From JAAXHH01 sp965225915 (GTDB lineage: Bacteria > JAAXHH01), in the NCBI GenBank assembly GCA_965225915.1, contig OZ245326.1:1798001-1862000 (forward strand): 64,000 bases of DNA, given 5' to 3'. The notes under the pieces are model-generated. The model searched no databases and was not told the DNA's origin. It saw only the letters and a program-made list of their open reading frames with translations. A program made the translations under genes and the position numbers. This document shows positions 1-7,954 of the stretch, piece by piece (the stretch's first letter is position 1; each line of letters starts with the position of its first letter).

Positions 1-84
1 GACGCGGTCCTGGTTGACATGGACTACCGCCATGAATACGAAGCGGCGTTGAAAAGGTGGAGAGAGGAGTCCCAGGACCAGTGA
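1..84 (+). CDS. C-terminal end of an unidentified protein (cut by window start)
   Basis: Frame 1 is open from the first base and ends with TGA at 82-84, giving the last 27 residues of a protein, ending EESQDQ. The stop overlaps the GTG start of the next gene (GTGA at 81-84), so the two are probably translationally coupled in one operon. The fragment is too short and too hydrophilic to assign to a family. What is visible is only the reading frame and the overlap. Confidence 0.6.
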   Translation, partial: DAVLVDMDYRHEYEAALKRWREESQDQ

Positions 85-1064
85 GCGCGAACGTACTCGT
101 CACCCGGCGCATCCCGCACGAGTCCATCCGGATGCTGGAATCGGCCTGCGGCGTGGTGGACGTCAATCCCCACGACCGGGCGATGACCCGCCGTGAGTTT
201 CTTGAAGCGGTCAAGGGGCGCGACGGGCTGCTGTGCCTGCTGACCGAGGACATAAACGACGAGGTGCTGGACATTTCTCCCGGCCTCAGGGGCGTGGCGA
301 TCTACGCGGTCGGCTACAACAACATCGACGTGGACGCCTGCACACGGCGCGGGATACCGGTGTCCAACACCCCGGACGTGCTGACCGACACGACCGCCGA
401 CATCGCCTGGGCGCTCATGTTCGCGACAGCCAGAAGGGTCGCGGAAGGGGATCGGTTCGTGCGGGAAGGCAGGTTCACCGGCTGGGGTCCGCTGCTGATG
501 CTGGGCAGCGACATTACAGGTAAGACCCTGGGCATCGTTGGGGGCGGGCGCATCGGTACGGCCACCGCCGTCCGGGCAGCGGGATTCTCTATGCCCGTCG
601 TCTACACGAGCCGCAATCGCAACGAGACCATCGAGCGGCTGGGGGCCCAGTACCGTTCGCTGGACGACCTCCTTCGAGAATCGGATTTCGTGTCCGTCCA
701 CGTCCCGCTGACGCCGGAGACGACCCATCTCATCGGCGCCCGCGAGCTGGAGATGATGAAGCCCACGGCCTTTCTAATCAATACTACCCGTGGACCAGTG
801 GTCGACGAGAAGGCCCTTGTGAACGCGTTACGCGACGGCGCTATCGCTGGAGCGGGACTCGACGTATTCGAGCGGGAACCCGAACTCGAACCGGGGCTGG
901 TGGACCTGGAAAACGTCGTCATGCTGCCCCACGTGGGCAGTGGAACAGTCACCACGCGTATCCGGATGGGGAACATGGCCGCCGCCAACCTGATCGCCAT
1001 GGTCAGCGGCGAGGACCCGCCGAATTGCGTGAATCCGGAATGGAAGCAGTATCGTACTGGATAA
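81..1064 (+). CDS. D-2-hydroxyacid dehydrogenase (NAD-dependent)
   Basis: A 327-residue member of the D-isomer-specific 2-hydroxyacid dehydrogenase family, which reduces 2-keto acids such as hydroxypyruvate or glyoxylate with NAD(P)H. The Rossmann motif GGGRIG is at residues 154-159. The family's catalytic residues are present: Arg237 in TTRGP, Glu266 in EREPE and His284 in LPHVG. The GTG at 81 is chosen because GAGGAG lies at 64-69 and the preceding gene ends in the same GTGA; an upstream in-frame start at 57 would add eight unsupported residues. The gene is followed 43 bases later by a fumarylacetoacetase-fold hydrolase, which suggests an organic-acid catabolic operon. Glyoxylate or hydroxypyruvate reductase is the likeliest activity, but the exact substrate cannot be read from the sequence. 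Confidence 0.88.
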   Translation: MSANVLVTRRIPHESIRMLESACGVVDVNPHDRAMTRREFLEAVKGRDGLLCLLTEDINDEVLDISPGLRGVAIYAVGYNNIDVDACTRRGIPVSNTPDVLTDTTADIAWALMFATARRVAEGDRFVREGRFTGWGPLLMLGSDITGKTLGIVGGGRIGTATAVRAAGFSMPVVYTSRNRNETIERLGAQYRSLDDLLRESDFVSVHVPLTPETTHLIGARELEMMKPTAFLINTTRGPVVDEKALVNALRDGAIAGAGLDVFEREPELEPGLVDLENVVMLPHVGSGTVTTRIRMGNMAAANLIAMVSGEDPPNCVNPEWKQYRTG

Positions 1065-1107
1065 GATAAGGAATCGCAGCTGAATCCCAAGTTACAGGAG
1101 TCATGAA

Positions 1108-1953
1108 ATGAAGCTCGTAACCTATGGAGAAAGTGGACGGGAACTGATCGGCGCCGTTGTCGGCGGAGAGATCGTCGACCTGCGGTCGGCCGATGAATCT
1201 CTGCCCGGCACCGTTTTAGGCGTGCTGGAAGAGGATGCCCTCGGAGCGGTTTCCCGCGCGGTGGAAAGCGGGGCCGGGACGCGAGCGGCCCTCGAAGGTG
1301 CCCGGCTGGCGTCACCGATCCACCGGCCGTCCAAGATCGTCTGCGTCGGACTGAATTACCTGGATCACGCGACGGAACAGAACACGCCGCTCCCCGAACA
1401 CCCGCTGCTGTTCTCCAAGGCCACCTCTTCCGTCGTCGGTCCCTACGACGACGTGGTACTCCCGGCCGAGAGCGAACAGGTTGACTACGAAGTGGAACTC
1501 GCCGTGGTGATCGGAAGGAACGCCACGTCCGTGTCCGAAGAGGACGCCTACGATTACATCGCCGGGTACACTGTGGCCAACGACGTCAGTGCCCGCGACA
1601 TACAGTTTCGGCAGCAGCAGTTTCACCAGGGCAAGAGCTACGATACCTTCTGTCCCATGGGTCCCTGGCTGGTCACGAAGGACGAGATCCCCGACCCGAA
1701 CGCGCTCGCCGTGAAGCTGACCCTCAACGGCGAGGTGTTGCAGGACAGCAATACGGACAATCTCATCTTCAACGTCCCCACGCTGGTGTCGCGTATCTCC
1801 CATGCCATGACCCTCTTCCCGGGCGACGTGATATCGACGGGCACACCGGCCGGCGTGGGCGTTTTCCGCGATCCGAAGATCCTACTCAAGGCCGGCGACT
1901 ACATGGAGACCTACGTAGCCGGCATAGGTACGTTAAAGAACCACGTCCGGTAG
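1108..1953 (+). CDS. Fumarylacetoacetate hydrolase family protein
   Basis: A 281-residue protein of the FAH fold, the family of metal-dependent C-C hydrolases, decarboxylases and isomerases acting on 2-keto acids (fumarylpyruvate, acylpyruvates, 5-carboxymethyl-2-oxo-hex-3-ene-dioate). The metal site is visible: Glu128 and Glu130 in YEVELAVV and Asp159 in VANDVSARD. The C-terminal GDVISTGTPAGVG signature is complete. The start at 1108 has AGGAG at 1096-1100. An ATG at 1103 would stop after two codons. It sits in the same direction as the hydroxyacid dehydrogenase, which fits degradation of a keto or aromatic acid. The exact substrate is unknown. Confidence 0.88.
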   Translation: MKLVTYGESGRELIGAVVGGEIVDLRSADESLPGTVLGVLEEDALGAVSRAVESGAGTRAALEGARLASPIHRPSKIVCVGLNYLDHATEQNTPLPEHPLLFSKATSSVVGPYDDVVLPAESEQVDYEVELAVVIGRNATSVSEEDAYDYIAGYTVANDVSARDIQFRQQQFHQGKSYDTFCPMGPWLVTKDEIPDPNALAVKLTLNGEVLQDSNTDNLIFNVPTLVSRISHAMTLFPGDVISTGTPAGVGVFRDPKILLKAGDYMETYVAGIGTLKNHVR

Positions 1954-2073
1954 CCGTGGCAGACGGCCGGTAGTGGTAGTGGTAACGTAGTGGGGACAAT
2001 CCGCGTCCGCTGTCCGTCGCGGTCGGCGGCACGCACAAAATGAATGAACGTACAATCTGGCAAAGGAACGATC

Positions 2074-2671
2074 ATGGCTAAATTAACCAGGGAACAAGCG
2101 CTTGCCCTGAGCGGCGGATTCGGGCGATCTTTCGGGTGTCGACCTGGGCGGCGTGGACCTGTCGGAAGTGGACCTGCCCAGCGTCGACTTCAGGGACGCC
2201 AACCTGGAGGGAACGAATTTCCGCGGTGCGGACCTGACCGAATCGGAGTTTCGCGACGCCAGGATGAATGACGCGGATTTCTCAGGCGCGAAAATGGCCC
2301 GGGCAGTGCTCATCGGGGCCCACATCGTGGGGGCCAGGTTCGACGGCGCCCATATGGTCGGCGCCTTTCTCAACGGCGCGACCGCCGCGGGAGCCAGTTT
2401 TCGAAAAGCCGACCTGCGCGCGGCCCGAATCGGCGTACCGAACTTCCAGTCCGACGATCCCTTCGCCGCGGCCGCGAGTTTCGAAGGCGCGGATATGACC
2501 TGGTGCCTGTTCGGCGAGGTGGATCTGACCGGAGTGGACCTGAGAAACGCAAACCTGTCCCATGCCCACATGTACGAAACGGAAATGCGTAGCGCCCTGC
2601 TCGATGGCGCGGACCTGACTGAGGTCAGGCTGAAGCGTCAGCCAAGCCGTCCGGGACCTGCTTCCGTTTGA
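2074..2671 (+). pseudogene. Pentapeptide-repeat protein with a single frameshift near its start
   Basis: From about 2126 the frame reads as tandem A(D/N)LxX pentapeptides (DLSGVDLGGVDLSEVDL, then FRGADLTESEFRDARM and so on) to the stop at 2671, which is a right-handed quadrilateral beta-helix. That frame has a TGA at 2108 and no good start. The natural start is the ATG at 2074, behind AAGGA at 2063-2067 and encoding MAKLTREQALAL, but it lies in another frame. Adding one base near 2110-2120 would join the two halves, so either one base has been lost or the assembly is wrong there. A short version starting at the GTG at 2153 is possible but loses the first repeats. Function is unknown; pentapeptide proteins range from DNA mimics to scaffolds. 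Confidence 0.7.
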
Positions 2672-2735
2672 TCGATGCCGCTTGCTTAGCGAGTTACTAT
2701 TGGCAGGATGGTCATTAGACCAGGTGCCGGGTGGA

Positions 2736-3599
2736 TCAATCGATGAGCCGGCGCAAGTACGCGCAGTAAGCGTTGTTCTCGGCGTATCCGGCGGCCTTCA
2801 GCACCTGTTCTCGGTCGATGAACTCCTTCCGGTAGGCGATTTCCTCGACACAGCCGATCTTCAGCCCCTGCCGGTGTTCGATGGCCTGGACGAAATTGCT
2901 CGCCTCCAGCAGGCTCTCCGGTGTACCGGTATCCATCCAGACGATGCCTTCGTCGAATCGCTCCACCCTCAGTTTGCCCTTCCGGAGATAAATGTTGTTC
3001 ACATCGGTGATCTCCAGTTCACCGCGACCCGATGGGCGTAGTGTTTTCGCTATGGACACGACCTCGCTGTCATAGAAGTACAGTCCTGTGACGGCATAGT
3101 TGGACCGGGGATGCCGGGGCTTTTCCTCGATGCCGACGGCAAGTTGATGCTCGTCGAATTCGACCACGCCGTACCGTTCGGGCTCATTGACGTAACAGGC
3201 GAAGACCAATCCACCGTCATCGTGCCGCGAGGCTCTTTCGACCATCTCGGACAGGCTGCTTCCGTAGAAGAAGTTGTCGCCGAATATCAGGGCGCAGGGA
3301 TCATCTCCGATAAATGATTCACCGATCAGAAAGGCCTGCGCCACGCCCCTGGGCGCGGGTTGCACGGCATACTCGAAGCGCAGGCCCAGCGCGCTGCCGT
3401 CGCCGAACAGCCTGCGGTACAGGTCGATGTGATCAGGTGAAGAAATGACCAGGATTTCCCGTATGTTCGCCATCATGAGCACGGACAGCGGGTAATAGAT
3501 CATCGGCTTGTCGAAGATAGGGATGATCTGTTTCGATATGGCCAGAGTTTGCGGGTACAGACGCATACCGTGTCCGCCCGCCAGTATGATGCCTTTCAT
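2736..3599 (-). CDS. rmlA: Glucose-1-phosphate thymidylyltransferase
   Basis: A 287-residue nucleotidyltransferase that makes dTDP-glucose from dTTP and glucose-1-phosphate, the first step to dTDP-rhamnose and related surface sugars. The N-terminal LAGGHGMRLYP motif is the nucleotide-binding loop, followed by ISKQIIPIFDKPMIYYPLS; ALIFGDNFFYG carries the metal-binding Asp and GELEITDVNN and WMDTGTPESL are family signatures. Length matches RmlA (about 290). RBS-like GGAG precedes the ATG. It is the last gene of a minus-strand group with a sialidase and a DUF6785 protein. No rmlB, rmlC or rmlD lies in the window, so the product must feed a pathway encoded elsewhere. Confidence 0.95.
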   Translation of the reverse strand: MKGIILAGGHGMRLYPQTLAISKQIIPIFDKPMIYYPLSVLMMANIREILVISSPDHIDLYRRLFGDGSALGLRFEYAVQPAPRGVAQAFLIGESFIGDDPCALIFGDNFFYGSSLSEMVERASRHDDGGLVFACYVNEPERYGVVEFDEHQLAVGIEEKPRHPRSNYAVTGLYFYDSEVVSIAKTLRPSGRGELEITDVNNIYLRKGKLRVERFDEGIVWMDTGTPESLLEASNFVQAIEHRQGLKIGCVEEIAYRKEFIDREQVLKAAGYAENNAYCAYLRRLID

Positions 3600-3687
3600 A
3601 GGTTGTCTCCGGTTACCCGCGTCAGTTCACACGTGATACGGTTACTTAGGGGGGCGGCCGTCTGACCGGAACGCGCCTGCCCGTCCT

Positions 3688-4749
3688 TCACCCGGCCGAC
3701 AGCCAGTCGAGATCGAACCGGGCCAGCGTGATCGTTTCGTAGGAGTGCTCTTCCCCGCGTTCGTACAGGCATGCAACGGTCCCGTCTGAAAGCACGGCCA
3801 GGGACGAATAGGCGGCCGGTCCGGGATGCAGCACCCGTCCGTGGGGCCAGGATCCTCCGGCACTATCGGAAAGGCGCACGGTAAGGTTGCACCGACTGTC
3901 CCGGCTGGCCGGATTTGAGAACAACAGGCGGTCGCCTTGACCGGGGTACCGGACGAGGGCGGCCTGGCAGATAGGTTCGATCAACTCCTCGTCGTGTCGC
4001 TGGTCCCGCCAGGTCATCCCCCCGTCGTCGCTGATGGTGATCTGCCGGGTGCGCGAATCCCGGTCGTAGTTGCGTGTGTTGAGCAATACGTCGCCGTTTT
4101 CGAGCTCGGCGACGCAGCATTCATTAACCTGGTCCCGGGACGTAATGCCGCCCATCTTCCAGGTTTCCCCGTGGTCGTCGCTGTAGATGACATGGGAATA
4201 GTAGCGTTTGGTGCCGGCCTCGATATGGTCGCAGGGAATCAGTAGCCTGCCCGAGGAGAGCTGAATGCCGTTGCCCGGACCGGTGGCGTACCATGTCCAG
4301 TCCGCACGTTTGGCGGTGGCGGTGATTTCCAGGGGGTCTCGCCACGTGAGGCCTTCGTCCTCGCTGGCCGTGACCCATACGGTCCGCGAACCCTGGCTCG
4401 TTTCATCGATGATCATGGATTCGTGGTCGATACCGAGGTTGTGGGTCATCAACAGCCATACGGTCCCGGTCTCGCCGTCGACCACCGGGCAGGGATTGCC
4501 GCAGGTGTTTCCGGCGTCCCTCCATACCACCTCCTGGTCCGACCAGGTTCGGCCTCCGTCCTCGCTGCGCTTCACCAGCATATCGATATCGCCGGTGTCG
4601 TTCCTGCTGTTCCTCCGGCCTTCGCAGAAAGCGAGTACCGTTCCCACGGTCGTTACGACGATCGCGGGAATGCGGCAGGTATGGTATCCATCCGTGCCGC
4701 TGGTCCAGATTACGGACTGTTTACAGGCGCCGTTCATGATGTATTCCAT
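3688..4749 (-). CDS. Sialidase-like BNR-repeat glycosidase (GH33-like)
   Basis: A 353-residue six-bladed beta-propeller with repeated Asp-box motifs: SEDGGRTWS, SEDEGLTWRDP, SDDHGETWKMG and SDDGGMTWRDQ. The N-terminal CRIP (Arg26-Ile27-Pro28) corresponds to the (F/Y)RIP motif whose Arg starts the sialidase arginine triad, and FCEGRRNS follows as expected. There is no signal peptide, so the enzyme is probably cytoplasmic or the start is mis-set. It lies between a DUF6785 membrane protein and RmlA on the same strand. Cleavage of sialic acid or a related nonulosonate is inferred; the true sugar is not certain because many environmental homologues are uncharacterised. Confidence 0.8.
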   Translation of the reverse strand: MEYIMNGACKQSVIWTSGTDGYHTCRIPAIVVTTVGTVLAFCEGRRNSRNDTGDIDMLVKRSEDGGRTWSDQEVVWRDAGNTCGNPCPVVDGETGTVWLLMTHNLGIDHESMIIDETSQGSRTVWVTASEDEGLTWRDPLEITATAKRADWTWYATGPGNGIQLSSGRLLIPCDHIEAGTKRYYSHVIYSDDHGETWKMGGITSRDQVNECCVAELENGDVLLNTRNYDRDSRTRQITISDDGGMTWRDQRHDEELIEPICQAALVRYPGQGDRLLFSNPASRDSRCNLTVRLSDSAGGSWPHGRVLHPGPAAYSSLAVLSDGTVACLYERGEEHSYETITLARFDLDWLSAG

Positions 4750-4794
4750 GGAAGCGAGGCGATGACGTGTCCCTGTGGCCGGTACTCATCGTTT

Positions 4795-6747
4795 TCAGTT
4801 GAATATGATGTGTCCAGTAATACCCGTCAATCCATCTATGATGACCCAGAAACCCGCGCTGACGAACTCGCCGAGGATCAATCCCAGGAAGAAGGGCAGC
4901 ATCTTGCGATAGATGTCGATTCCGCCGTACTTGAGGATGAGTCCTTTGAGCATCCAGGCCAGGAAAATGGAGAACCACGCGGTGAGGAGCGGGGCGGACG
5001 CACCCACGGGAAACCCGATGAAATGGAGGGGCCACCAGATGAACTTCTGCCGCAGGAACATCATCGCCCACATGATGGCGGCGCCCAGTCCGAAGAAGAA
5101 CCACCGTCCGGAGGGTTCGGAGGTGGATGTTATGGTGGTCGCGTAATAGCTGAACCGGTTCTGCTGAAGTTCACCGAAGAAATGCCAGTTGAGGTTGATG
5201 CCCCCGTATTCGTAGGCCAGGTACATGACGGTATAGATCGAGCCGGCCAGGCTGCTCAGAATGGCCAGGCCGATGGCCGCTGTCAGCCAACGCTGGTTCC
5301 GGATCCTCGCCGTGTCGGCCAGTTTCAGACCATTGACCATGGACGGCATGATCAGCGTGCGCGTGTGGGTGAACCAGAACCGGGTCAACCCGATTGCCAC
5401 CAGGTTCCGCGCGCCGAGAAAGGGTCCCGTGAATCCGTGGATCATGAACTCCTGGGGATTGAACGTTTCCGCGAAAATCAAGCCGCCTTCCGCCACGATC
5501 CGCGCGAAACCGATATAAACCGCCAGCACCAGGATCAGCAGTATGACCGCCAGCCAGGGCGAGAGGCCAATCATCCAAAGCCATCCGAGCAGGAACAGCA
5601 TGCCCAGTCCTCCGCCGATCACGGCGAACCGGTAGGAAAGACATTCATTGGCATCGTCCTTGCTACCCCCCTTGAATACCCCGCCCAGGATCTCCCTGAT
5701 ATGCCCCCGGGCCAGCCAGAGGCTGAACAGGGCCAGGACCAGCAGCGCCCCGAACATCTGGTACTCACCCGGCAGGGTCGTACTGCCCGCCAGGTCAACG
5801 CCGAAGGTGGCGTTGGCCAGGTTCTGAAACCGCCCGATGAGAAAAAAGAGCCAGAGGCTGAAGGAAATCTCGAGGCTGAGGAGATAAGCGAATCCCAGCA
5901 GCGGGAAAGACAGGTTGATGGGCAGGACAAGCTGGTTGTTGAAGAGGCCGATGGATTCCTGGAAGTAGATGGTGGGGAAGAAGTAGATATAGTTGTGTAT
6001 GCTGTTCCACGCGTTGATCAGGAAGGGTATGGCGAATCCCGCCCACATCATCCGGTTCCGGAAGAACGGCGCCAGGCGCGATAGTGATCCGTCCTCGCCC
6101 GGGTCGATCATCTCGGCCGGCAACTTGACCAGGGGGAAGATGAGGCGTTCCCGTTCCACCCACTGCTTGCGCAGGATGACGGTGATGCAGAACACCACGA
6201 AGTACAGCACCAGGACGAAGCTGAGCCAGGCGGCGAGCGGAACGGCCCATTCGCCCCACGGGATCGCCCCGCCCCTGGGCAGGCCTTCGAAGAACGACCG
6301 GACGGCCTCGGGGTCCTGGGGCATCAGCCAGGGTTCGACATGGGGACCTACGTTGTCGAGCCAGCGGTTTTCCGGCGTGGCGTAGTACATGGAAGCCATG
6401 GCCGGAAGCAGGACCTCGGTCAGTCCGTAAGAAGGAATGGCCGACGCGATGAGCGACATGATATAGACGACGGCCAGCTCGCCCTGCGTGAGCGCGTGCG
6501 ACGGAGACCACGTCCGAAGGAGCGTGTTTACGATTCCGACGAGCACGGCAAAGAGAAAGACTACGCCGATGGGCGTGAAGTTGCTGCCCAGGTACGATCC
6601 CTGGATGATCATGTTGGAGTAGGGGTCCGCGATCCCCAGGATCAGCGAGCAGGCCATGCCGACAGCCACGGCGCGCGGGGTGACCATCTCCCTTGGCATG
6701 GAGACGTGGCGTCCTTCCCGGGCTGTTTCTGGACGGGTGACCGACAT
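4795..6747 (-). CDS. DUF6785/DUF6784 polytopic membrane protein (paralogue A)
   Basis: A 650-residue integral membrane protein with a dozen or more hydrophobic segments. Recognisable family features are the ATPENRW motif after the second helical block, the RQWVERERLIFPL segment, FARIVAEGGLIF in the second half, and a C-terminal LILGEFVSAGFWVI helix. Two further paralogues lie at 22.6-26.6 kb and share this architecture but are much closer to each other. No function is established for the family. Its layout, and its neighbours (glycosidase here, peptidase at the other locus), suggest a secondary transporter for breakdown products. An AAAGG sequence precedes the ATG. Confidence 0.85.
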   Translation of the reverse strand: MSVTRPETAREGRHVSMPREMVTPRAVAVGMACSLILGIADPYSNMIIQGSYLGSNFTPIGVVFLFAVLVGIVNTLLRTWSPSHALTQGELAVVYIMSLIASAIPSYGLTEVLLPAMASMYYATPENRWLDNVGPHVEPWLMPQDPEAVRSFFEGLPRGGAIPWGEWAVPLAAWLSFVLVLYFVVFCITVILRKQWVERERLIFPLVKLPAEMIDPGEDGSLSRLAPFFRNRMMWAGFAIPFLINAWNSIHNYIYFFPTIYFQESIGLFNNQLVLPINLSFPLLGFAYLLSLEISFSLWLFFLIGRFQNLANATFGVDLAGSTTLPGEYQMFGALLVLALFSLWLARGHIREILGGVFKGGSKDDANECLSYRFAVIGGGLGMLFLLGWLWMIGLSPWLAVILLILVLAVYIGFARIVAEGGLIFAETFNPQEFMIHGFTGPFLGARNLVAIGLTRFWFTHTRTLIMPSMVNGLKLADTARIRNQRWLTAAIGLAILSSLAGSIYTVMYLAYEYGGINLNWHFFGELQQNRFSYYATTITSTSEPSGRWFFFGLGAAIMWAMMFLRQKFIWWPLHFIGFPVGASAPLLTAWFSIFLAWMLKGLILKYGGIDIYRKMLPFFLGLILGEFVSAGFWVIIDGLTGITGHIIFN

Positions 6748-6938
6748 GGGTAAGCCTTTCGGGCCGGCGCGTTTTGAATATCACGCACGTCGGTCATCGG
6801 GGACGACCGGTGAAGGGAAATGGTATAGCGGTTTGAAAGTCGATGTCAAGGGTAATGTCCGGGCCATAGGTGAAGAGTCTCCGGGGTTCCTGAAGTAAAA
6901 CTTGACGCTGCCCTGCTCCTCGCATACGGTTGTAATCC

Positions 6939-7739
6939 ATGATACTGACCAGTTCACAGAATCCCCGTATCAAGGGCATTCGCGCCCTGTCACAGCGCAG
7001 GAAACGCCAGGAGACCGGACTGTTTTGCGCGGAAGGGATACGCCTAGCAGTCGAGGCCGTTCAGACCCGTGCGGAGATCGAAACCCTCGTCGTAGCGCCG
7101 GAACTGCTTCGCAGCGATTTCGCCAGAGACTTGGTACGCCAGGCCGAAGAGGACGGGGTCGAAATCCTGAACGTAAGCGCCGCCGTTTTTCAAACATTGT
7201 CAAGGAAGGATGGACCGCAGGGTATCGGAGCCGTCGTTCGGCAGAAGTGGACGGCACTGGAAAAGGTGAACCCGGACGAGAAGCTCGGTTGGGTGGTTCT
7301 CGAGGACGTGAGAAGCCCGGGCAACCTGGGTACGATCATGCGCACGGGCGACGCCGTGGGCGCGGCGGGGATCATCCTGCTGGGCGACACGGCAGACCCC
7401 TACGACCCCGCGGCCGTCCGGGGCAGCATGGGGTCCGTATTCTCGCAGCATATCGTCCGCACTTCGCTCGAAGCGCTGATCCAGTGGAAGCGCCAATTCA
7501 ATGTACCCATGATCGGCGGATCGGACGCCGCGTCGACCGACTACCGGAATGCCGACTACACTACGCCCGTCCTGCTCTGCCTGGGCGGCGAACAACACGG
7601 ATTGTCCGAAGCACACCATGACGCCTGCGACACCGTCGTGCGTATACCCATGGTCGGACGCGCCGATTCGTTGAACCTGGCCGTGGCCGCGGGTGTCATG
7701 CTGTACGAAGTGTTCAACAGGGTGAGGGGCATAAACTAA
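6939..7739 (+). CDS. TrmH/SpoU-family RNA 2'-O-ribose methyltransferase
   Basis: A 266-residue SPOUT methyltransferase that uses S-adenosylmethionine to methylate a ribose 2'-OH in tRNA or 23S rRNA. An N-terminal L30e-like substrate-binding part (SSQNPRIKGIRAL, FCAEGIRL) precedes the SPOUT knot. The three knot motifs are seen: SPGNLGTIMRTGDAVGA, LCLGGEQHGLS and IPMVGRADSLNLAVAAG. Length and order match the TsnR/RlmB-like group. It stands alone between a divergent membrane-protein gene and the AT-richer island that follows. The exact target nucleotide cannot be told from the sequence. Confidence 0.92.
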   Translation: MILTSSQNPRIKGIRALSQRRKRQETGLFCAEGIRLAVEAVQTRAEIETLVVAPELLRSDFARDLVRQAEEDGVEILNVSAAVFQTLSRKDGPQGIGAVVRQKWTALEKVNPDEKLGWVVLEDVRSPGNLGTIMRTGDAVGAAGIILLGDTADPYDPAAVRGSMGSVFSQHIVRTSLEALIQWKRQFNVPMIGGSDAASTDYRNADYTTPVLLCLGGEQHGLSEAHHDACDTVVRIPMVGRADSLNLAVAAGVMLYEVFNRVRGIN

Positions 7740-7806
7740 GTTAGATAGGGTTGTATAAGAAACTACGATACTTTTTACAGTCTTATTCTGTTGTCTAACC
7801 AAAAAG

Positions 7807-7835
7807 TTGAACTTAGTACGACATTCTGGTATATT
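7807..7835 (+). promoter_or_regulatory. Sigma70-type promoter for the TrlF/AlbA_2 unit
   Basis: TTGAAC at 7807-7812 and TATATT at 7830-7835 are separated by 17 bases. They lie in the AT-rich 215-base gap between the methyltransferase gene and the ATPase gene at 7955, leaving a leader of about 110 bases. A Shine-Dalgarno-like CGGAGA at 7943-7948 precedes the start. This is pattern matching only. Confidence 0.5.
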
Positions 7836-7954
7836 TGGGGTTTAATAAGCGAACGTAAATACAACAGAATAGATAGAAATCCATTTTGAAATACGCTAAA
7901 CTTAAGGTTTACCTGCTTGAATCGAACACATGATCACGTTGACGGAGAAGTTTC

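Noticed and set aside
4423..6084. A 553-codon plus-strand frame opposite the DUF6785 gene
   Set aside because: Very Glu/Gln/Arg/Pro-rich low-complexity translation typical of the antisense of a membrane protein gene; no RBS or domain.
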